Shown here piece after piece: positions 6,354 to 10,056 of a stretch of DNA of 10,056 nt. The translations under genes and the position numbers were made by a program. This DNA is from Clostridia bacterium (GTDB lineage: Bacteria; Bacillota; Clostridia; Christensenellales; Aristaeellaceae). Positions within the stretch are counted from its first letter, which is position 1; each line of letters opens with the position of its first letter. The notes under the pieces are model-generated. The model saw nothing but the letters and a program-made list of their open reading frames with translations. It did no database searches and had not been told where the DNA came from. The stretch lies in the NCBI GenBank assembly GCA_017412445.1, contig JAFPYA010000275.1, positions 1 through 10,056 of the forward strand, read 5' to 3'.

Positions 6354-7328
6354 TCACAGCGAGCGCACGCTGCCTCTTTCGATGTAGCTTACGCCCATGC
6401 GCGTGCGCAGCACGCCGGTTTTGCCTTCCATTATATCTATCAGGCGCGACACGGCCAGCGCGCCCAAACGCTGCTTGTCCACCCTCACGGTGCTGAGCGT
6501 AGGCTCGACCACGCGGCACATTGGCATGTCGTCCATGCCGATTATGGACAGATCCTCAGGCAGGTGGTAGCCCGCGCGCTTGAGCGCCATGCTTACGCCC
6601 ACGGCGATTATGTCGTTGCCCGCGAAGAACGCCGTAGGTAACAGGGGCTTTGAGGCCAGATAGTCGCTCATGTCCCTGTCCGCGCCGTCCACGGTGGGCT
6701 CGAGCTTCACGCGGGAGAAGGGCGCAAGCCCGTTTTCTCTTAACGCCTGCTCAAAGCCGCTGAACCTGTCCGTCATGTTGTTGAAGGATAGGGCGCTGTC
6801 CAGAAAGCCTATTTTTTTGTGCCCGCGCGCGATAAGCTCACGGGCGGCTATGTAGCCCGCCTCGCAGTTGTCTATCGTCACGCTCGACACAGGCTCAAAC
6901 CTGAAGTCGCTGTCAAGAAGCAAAAGCGGATGATTTATGGCCTTGAAGGGCTTTAAATCCTCCGAGCTCATTTCGGTGGCGAGCAGCAGAAGGGGCATAT
7001 CCAGCATGTGGCTTATGTCGTCGCCCGCGCGCACGTGGTTTATCATCAGGTCGCAGTTCAGGCGGCGGCACTCGTCCTGCACCCCCTCGAGCAGCTGGGC
7101 AAAGAACGCGGTGTCCATGACGACCTTGCCGTGCTTTCTGTACATCATGAAGCGCATGCGGCGCCTTTCCTGATCGCCGCCCACGTTGTAGCCCATGCGC
7201 GCCGCAAGATATCTTATCTCCTCGGCCTTGTCGGGGTTCACGCCGCCCTTGCGCTTGAGCGCGTTGCTTACCGACGCGGTGCTAACGCCCGCCTCGCGCG
7301 CTATGTCACACAGTCTCACTTTATTCAT
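6354..7328 (-). CDS. LacI-family transcriptional regulator
   Basis: A 324-residue LacI/GalR-type regulator and the first gene of the minus-strand operon. The N-terminal helix-turn-helix spans about residues 5-24 (DIAREAGVSTASVSNAL), followed by a periplasmic-binding-protein-like sensor domain with SSVTIDNCEAGY at 148-159, FAGNDIIAVG at 235-244 and LSIIGMDDMP at 260-269, the usual landmarks of the ligand-binding core. The frame stays open upstream, but the ATG at 7328 lies seven bases after a GGAGG, while an ATG two codons earlier would be only one base away; 7328 is therefore chosen. The hinge between the two domains (residues 47-62) lacks the familiar PN--AR-L pattern. It probably senses the imported sugar or an intermediate and controls both divergent operons, including its own. 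It could be a repressor or an activator. Confidence 0.9.
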   Translation of the reverse strand: MNKVRLCDIAREAGVSTASVSNALKRKGGVNPDKAEEIRYLAARMGYNVGGDQERRRMRFMMYRKHGKVVMDTAFFAQLLEGVQDECRRLNCDLMINHVRAGDDISHMLDMPLLLLATEMSSEDLKPFKAINHPLLLLDSDFRFEPVSSVTIDNCEAGYIAARELIARGHKKIGFLDSALSFNNMTDRFSGFEQALRENGLAPFSRVKLEPTVDGADRDMSDYLASKPLLPTAFFAGNDIIAVGVSMALKRAGYHLPEDLSIIGMDDMPMCRVVEPTLSTVRVDKQRLGALAVSRLIDIMEGKTGVLRTRMGVSYIERGSVRSL

Positions 7329-7350
7329 GGCCATTCCTCCATACAAGGTA

Positions 7351-7379
7351 ATTCTATAATAAATCGCGCCGGATTGCAA
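7351..7379 (-). promoter_or_regulatory. Sigma-A-type promoter for the lacI-glycosidase-catabolic operon
   Basis: On the minus strand, TTGCAA (7374-7379; four of six matches to the -35 consensus) is followed after exactly 17 bp by TAGAAT (7351-7356; five of six matches to the -10 consensus). Transcription would start near 7344, giving a very short leader just ahead of the lacI ribosome site (7336-7340). The -35 box lies within the 8-bp palindrome ATTGCAAT (7373-7380), which could double as a regulator contact. A/T tracts upstream could strengthen it. Confidence 0.6.
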
Positions 7380-7470
7380 TGTTTTCTATTAAAATTAACA
7401 TAAAAAATTTAGGCAGGTTTTGAGGCGGGGCATTCAAATGAGAATTTTATGCATACCATGCGCCTGGAGC

Positions 7471-7550
7471 ACCGCCCGCGGTTAAACCGTATCCGGCCTG
7501 CATGCTGCGTCGCTGCAGACCCCAAATAAATTGGACGCGGGCGGTTTAAC
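7471..7550. repeat. Overlapping inverted repeats built from one 15-bp unit
   Basis: ACCGCCCGCG (7471-7480) is the exact reverse complement of CGCGGGCGGT (7536-7545). The adjacent GTTAAACCG (7481-7489) is the exact reverse complement of CGGTTTAAC (7542-7550). The right-hand site is one full 15-bp unit (7536-7550); the left-hand site reads as two abutting partial copies of the same unit in the opposite orientation. Because the right-hand arms overlap, the two pairings exclude each other. No U-tract follows on either strand, so this is not a simple terminator. Operator cluster or structured leader are both possible. Confidence 0.7.
7479..7489. promoter_or_regulatory. Candidate regulator operator (11-bp palindrome)
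   Basis: CGGTTAAACCG is a perfect 11-bp palindrome around a single central A at 7484. A related core, GTTTAAC, is centred at 7547, 63 bp away, close to six helical turns, so two bound dimers would lie on the same DNA face. It is a natural candidate for the LacI-type regulator encoded next door, but it lies about 105 bp from the minus promoter and 180 bp from the plus promoter, which is far for simple blocking. Assignment is inference. Confidence 0.4.
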
Positions 7551-7578
7551 GCTGCATTTCCCCGAATCTCACGCTGCA
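7511..7578 (+). repeat. Three direct copies of CGCTGCA
   Basis: CGCTGCA occurs at 7511-7517, 7550-7556 and 7572-7578, the first and third continuing to CTGCAG. Start-to-start spacings are 39 and 22 bp, near whole or half helical turns. The middle copy abuts the inverted repeat at 7536-7550. They could be binding sites for a second regulator, or chance in GC-rich DNA. Confidence 0.4.
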
Positions 7579-7635
7579 GTGAATTGTTTTTACACCTTCA
7601 AGCAATCATTAACTTAATCGCACAGAAAACCGTTT

Positions 7636-7646
7636 GTAAAATTTAC
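7636..7646. promoter_or_regulatory. Candidate operator or activator site upstream of the transporter promoter
   Basis: GTAAAATTTAC is a perfect 11-bp palindrome with a single central base at 7641. That is about 61 bp before the expected transcription start of the plus-strand operon, a position typical of class I activator sites. Directly to its left, AAACCGTTT (7627-7635) is a second short palindrome sharing AAACCG with the repeat cluster further upstream. The sequence is AT-rich, so chance cannot be excluded. Confidence 0.35.
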
Positions 7647-7666
7647 TTAATTTCACTATTTTATTA

Positions 7667-7695
7667 TTGACAGGTATTGAATTGGTATGTAAAAT
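7667..7695 (+). promoter_or_regulatory. Sigma-A-type promoter for the ABC transporter operon
   Basis: A consensus -35 box TTGACA (7667-7672) is followed after exactly 17 bp by TAAAAT (7690-7695), five of six matches to the -10 consensus. Transcription would begin near 7702, giving a leader of about 32 bases before the GTG start of the first permease. This is the strongest promoter match in the window. Confidence 0.75.
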
Positions 7696-7720
7696 ATATT
7701 TATAAACAGAGATTAAGCGC

Positions 7721-7725
7721 GGAGG
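7721..7725 (+). promoter_or_regulatory. Ribosome binding site that sets the GTG start of permease 1
   Basis: GGAGG, continuing as GGAGGTGA, lies eight bases before an in-frame GTG at 7734. The longer open frame begins at a TTG inside the promoter spacer, upstream of the expected transcription start, so it cannot be the real start. Confidence 0.8.
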
Positions 7726-7733
7726 TGAGCGGT

Positions 7734-8762
7734 GTGACGGCTATCTGGGAGGGTCTTACCTCTGCACTGGGCAACTTTTTTTCATATATAGTTGTGGCGG
7801 TGTCCGCGCTGGTGCTGTTATACATCATACTGTACGTTCTTTTCCTTAAATTCAGACACGACGCGGCCAAGCGCATGAGGCGCTACCGCCTTTTGTACAT
7901 ACTCGGTATTCCGGGTATGCTTATACTGCTTTTGTTCAACTACCTGCCCATGGGCAGTCTGTTCATGGCTTTTGAGGATTACGACCCGTGGAAGGGTCTG
8001 GGCGCAAGTCCGTTTGTGGGCTTCAAGCACTTCGCCCGCCTGTTTGCGGACGCGAAGTTCTACCAGATGCTGAGGAACACTCTGACCATAAGCCTTTTGA
8101 GCCTGGTCACCTTCCCCGCGCCGATAATCCTTGCGCTGTTGCTCAACGAGGTGCGCTCAAGCGCCTTCAAAAAGACCATACAGACGACAGTTTATCTGCC
8201 CCACTTCCTCAGCTGGACCATAGTGGTCAGCCTCACGTTCTTCCTTCTGTCCAGCGAGCAGGGTCTCGTAAACAAGCTCATAATCTCAATGGGCGGCACA
8301 AAGCGCGCCTTCCTGTTTGATAAAAGCATAATCTACCTTATCATAGTAATTCAAGGCGTATGGAAGGGCGTAGGCTGGGGCTCCATAGTCTACCTCGCCG
8401 CCATCGCGGGCATAGATCAGGGACTGTACGAGGCCGCGAAGATCGACGGCGCAAACAAGTTCCAAAGCATCATCCACATAACTCTGCCCTGCATACTGCC
8501 CACGGTCGCCGTTATGCTCATACTCAAAATGGGCTCAATTATCTCGGTCGACTTTGAGCAGGTGCTGCTTATGACAAACGCCCTTGTAAAAGAAAAGCTG
8601 GATGTGTTTGAGGTTTACATATACGAAAACGGCGTAAAGAGCGGCTCGACCGAGTTCAGCTATACCACCGCCATAGGCATGTTCAAATCCGTGATAAGCA
8701 CGATTCTGGTGCTCACCACCAACCGCATTGTGTCGTCCAACGGCATGAAGGGCATCATTTAA
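7734..8762 (+). CDS. ABC transporter permease, LplB-type, with an extra N-terminal membrane segment
   Basis: A 342-residue inner-membrane subunit of a carbohydrate importer (MalF-like half, LplB type). After a typical LplB beginning (LLYILGIPGMLILLLFNYLPMG, about residues 53-74), a GFKHF segment at 96-100 and several hydrophobic segments, it carries the EAA loop that contacts the ATPase: EAAKIDGA at 233-240 ending in LP at 251-252. Unlike ordinary LplB proteins of about 300 residues with six membrane spans, it has an additional hydrophobic stretch at about 15-39 followed by the basic segment RHDAAKRMRR, suggesting a seventh span. The GTG at 7734 is set by its ribosome site. It is first in the plus-strand operon and its stop directly abuts the next gene's ribosome site. 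No ATPase is encoded here, so it probably uses a shared MsmK-type ATPase. Oligosaccharide transport is likely; the ligand is unknown. Confidence 0.9.
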   Translation: MTAIWEGLTSALGNFFSYIVVAVSALVLLYIILYVLFLKFRHDAAKRMRRYRLLYILGIPGMLILLLFNYLPMGSLFMAFEDYDPWKGLGASPFVGFKHFARLFADAKFYQMLRNTLTISLLSLVTFPAPIILALLLNEVRSSAFKKTIQTTVYLPHFLSWTIVVSLTFFLLSSEQGLVNKLIISMGGTKRAFLFDKSIIYLIIVIQGVWKGVGWGSIVYLAAIAGIDQGLYEAAKIDGANKFQSIIHITLPCILPTVAVMLILKMGSIISVDFEQVLLMTNALVKEKLDVFEVYIYENGVKSGSTEFSYTTAIGMFKSVISTILVLTTNRIVSSNGMKGII

Positions 8763-8777
8763 GGAGGGAGGCATAGC

Positions 8778-9689
8778 ATGACTACTCAGGCTGTAAACAA
8801 AAAGGACTCCCACAAGCTGGGCATGCGCGCGAGCGAAAACATATATCAGACCATCATCTGCTTTTTGCTGGCGCTGCTTGCGGCCACGATGGTGCTGCCC
8901 TTCCTGTACGTTATAGTAATCTCCTTCACCGACGCCAGCGTGTACGAAAGCGGCACGTTCTACCTCTGGCCGCAGAAATGGTCTACCGAGGCCTACTCGC
9001 TCATACTCAAGGGTCAGGGCTTTCTGAACGCGCTCAAGGCCACCGTGTTCATCACCTTCGTGGGTACGCCCATAAACGTGATCGCAAACGCCGGCCTCGC
9101 CTACATGCTCTCGAAGGACGACCTGCCCGGCCGCAAGATGATAAACCGCCTTGTCATGTTCACTATGCTCTTCGGCGCGGGCATGATACCCAACTTCATC
9201 ATCATGCGCAACCTTGGCCTGATAAACAGCTGGTTTGCAAACATACTGCCCTCCACCTGCGGCGCGTGGACGGTGATGGTGATGAAGAGCTTCTTCAGCG
9301 AATTGCCCCGCGACCTTGAGGAGGCCGCCGAGATAGACGGCTGCGGCACGTTCAGGATGTTCGTGCAGATAATACTGCCGCTGTCCCTTGCGATGCTGGC
9401 AACGTTCACGCTCTTCGCCTTCGTCAGCTACTGGAACTGCTACTTCAGCGCAATCATATACCTGACTGACACCAGCAAGCAGCCCCTGCAGGTGTACCTG
9501 AGCAAAATCGTGCTCTCGACCGACATAAGCGAGGTCGTGGACATGGACAGCGACCTGAAGAACAAGGTGCCTCAGGAGGTAATGCGCATGGCCTGCCTGG
9601 TCGTGGTCGTGCTGCCTATACTCGTCATCTACCCCTTCATGCAGAAGTACTTCGCCAAGGGCGTGATGGTGGGCGCTGTAAAGGGCTAA
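8778..9689 (+). CDS. ABC transporter permease, YtcP/MalG-type
   Basis: A 303-residue partner permease for the gene upstream. A short polar N terminus is followed by a membrane segment at about 25-50, then TDASVYESGTFYLWP (51-65), typical of this group. Further spans precede the EAA loop EEAAEIDGCG (181-190) ending at LP (200-201). It ends in the characteristic YFAKGVMVGAVKG (291-303). With permease 1 it forms the channel of a carbohydrate importer energised by an ATPase encoded elsewhere. The ATG is preceded by GGAGGGAGG (8763-8771), which starts immediately after the stop of permease 1, so the two are probably co-translated. It is followed by a hairpin and then the binding protein gene. Confidence 0.92.
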   Translation: MTTQAVNKKDSHKLGMRASENIYQTIICFLLALLAATMVLPFLYVIVISFTDASVYESGTFYLWPQKWSTEAYSLILKGQGFLNALKATVFITFVGTPINVIANAGLAYMLSKDDLPGRKMINRLVMFTMLFGAGMIPNFIIMRNLGLINSWFANILPSTCGAWTVMVMKSFFSELPRDLEEAAEIDGCGTFRMFVQIILPLSLAMLATFTLFAFVSYWNCYFSAIIYLTDTSKQPLQVYLSKIVLSTDISEVVDMDSDLKNKVPQEVMRMACLVVVVLPILVIYPFMQKYFAKGVMVGAVKG

Positions 9690-9696
9690 AAAACGA

Positions 9697-9724
9697 AATT
9701 ACACGCGCAAAAGCGATTGTAATT
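9697..9724 (+). other. Intercistronic hairpin just upstream of the binding-protein gene
   Basis: AATTACA (9697-9703) pairs with TGTAATT (9718-9724), and after a 2x2 internal mismatch CGC (9706-9708) pairs with GCG (9713-9715) around an AAAA loop. On the plus strand it is followed by A residues rather than U residues, so it is not a terminator for this operon. It sits just before the GGAGG (9733-9737) of the binding protein and could protect a processed downstream message, allowing more binding protein than permease. Confidence 0.5.
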
Positions 9725-9745
9725 AAAAAAATGGAGGTAACACGC

Positions 9746-10056
9746 ATGAAAAAGGTTATTACCCTGATTCTTGCCCTGGCTATGCTGCTGAGCGTCAGCG
9801 CTTTTGCCGAGGACGAAAGAATCACCATCTCCGTGATGGGCATCGACTGGGGTTACGGTCCCAGCGCGAACAGCTCCATGGAGCAGTGGTGGGAGGATCT
9901 GTTCGACGTCAATCTCGATATCGAATGGGTCAACTACAACGACTACACCGAGAAGGCCAACCTGATGATGACCTCTCAGTCCGTGCCGGACGTCATCCAG
10001 ATCTACAAGACCGAAGGATTGTATTATTATCCGATCTTCACCTCCGCCATCGATAA
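9746..10056 (+). CDS. Extracellular solute-binding protein of the ABC importer (3' end cut by window edge)
   Basis: The first 103 codons of a carbohydrate-binding protein (family 1-type, LipO/LplA-like by context) are present; the rest lies beyond the right edge. Residues 1-21 form a clear signal peptide: basic MKK, a hydrophobic core, then SAFA before an acidic mature start EDERI. A signal peptidase I site after Ala21 is expected. There is no cysteine around the cleavage site, so no lipoprotein lipobox. The mature part begins with a beta-strand (ITISVMG) and contains MEQWWEDLFDVNLDIEWV (45-62) and a VPDVIQ segment (80-85), both typical of the N-lobe of these proteins. The ATG follows GGAGG by eight bases and lies 56 bp after permease 2, separated by a hairpin. 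It should deliver oligosaccharide to the two permeases. Confidence 0.88.
   Translation, partial: MKKVITLILALAMLLSVSAFAEDERITISVMGIDWGYGPSANSSMEQWWEDLFDVNLDIEWVNYNDYTEKANLMMTSQSVPDVIQIYKTEGLYYYPIFTSAID

Larger units (their letters stand above)
7329..7733. other. Divergent control region between the two operons (405 bp, no gene)
   Basis: No supported gene lies here. The two ends (about 7341-7412 and 7583-7710) are AT-rich and carry outward-facing promoters. The middle (about 7460-7560) is GC-rich and packed with inverted and direct repeats. AT-rich DNA at 7381-7411 lies just upstream of the minus-strand -35 box and could act as an UP element. A possible 15-codon reading frame at 7438-7485 is not supported by a convincing promoter. 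I see no terminator or riboswitch. Confidence 0.75.

Noticed and set aside
5073..6641. A 522-codon open frame on the plus strand opposite the GH29 and lacI genes
   Set aside because: It lies antisense to two well-recognised genes, its translation shows no family motif, and its length is explained by GC-rich codon structure.
7355..7360. A perfect TATAAT on the plus strand near the lacI start
   Set aside because: The -35 position 17 bp upstream reads CATTCC, inside the lacI ribosome site; the minus-strand promoter over the same bases is better.
7438..7485. Possible 15-codon leader peptide (starting MRILCIPC) whose stop lies inside the GTTAAAC repeat, suggesting attenuation
   Set aside because: The upstream purine stretch is a weak ribosome site, no convincing plus-strand promoter precedes it, and the strong transporter promoter lies downstream of it.
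7471..7545. GC-rich stem considered as a transcription terminator between the operons
   Set aside because: The loop would be 55 bases and no U-tract follows on either strand.
7329..7733. Search for a CcpA catabolite-responsive element in the control region
   Set aside because: No stretch matched the TGWAANCGNTNWCA pattern well enough; the nearest, around AAACCGTTTG, lacks the outer bases.
9697..9724. Hairpin considered as a rho-independent terminator after permease 2
   Set aside because: It is followed by A residues on the plus strand, and the next gene clearly belongs to the same transporter.

Overview
This window looks like a plant- or host-glycan utilisation locus from a Gram-positive, probably gut-associated anaerobe of the Bacillota (Clostridia). 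The taxonomic reading is inference. It rests on strong GGAGG ribosome binding sites, a LacI-family regulator, a split (two-gene) transketolase, and an LplB/YtcP-type ABC importer with no ATPase gene beside it. The coding DNA is GC-rich, yet uses ATA for isoleucine often. No RNA gene, CRISPR array, insertion sequence or integrase is visible.

The layout is two divergent operons around a 405-bp control region (7329-7733). Reading leftward (minus strand) from 7328 are a LacI-type regulator, a GH29-like glycosidase, a GH43-like glycosidase, transketolase N-terminal subunit, transketolase C-terminal subunit, an FGGY sugar kinase, and an L-fucose/L-arabinose isomerase-like protein cut by the left edge. 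Three of these junctions are 4-bp ATGA overlaps. Reading rightward (plus strand) from 7734 are two ABC permeases and a secreted solute-binding protein cut by the right edge. Each direction has a recognisable sigma-A-type promoter. The centre of the control region holds an unusual GC-rich cluster of inverted and direct repeats.

The genes fit one scheme. The binding protein and permeases import an oligosaccharide. Two glycosidases without signal peptides trim it in the cytoplasm. The isomerase turns the released aldose into a ketose, the kinase phosphorylates it, and the two-subunit transketolase feeds the product into central metabolism. Isomerase, glycerol-kinase-like FGGY kinase and split transketolase, with no aldolase, is the gene set of the non-oxidative D-apiose route (apiose to apulose to apulose 4-phosphate to dihydroxyacetone phosphate plus xylulose 5-phosphate). 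That is the best substrate hypothesis, but it is inference; an ordinary pentose or another unusual sugar remains possible.

The points most worth a second look are the proposed apulose-type pathway coupled to cytosolic GH29/GH43 enzymes, the GH43 protein that appears to have a glutamine in place of the usual catalytic base, the repeat cluster between the operons together with a LacI protein whose hinge is divergent, and a binding protein that lacks the lipobox expected in a Gram-positive.
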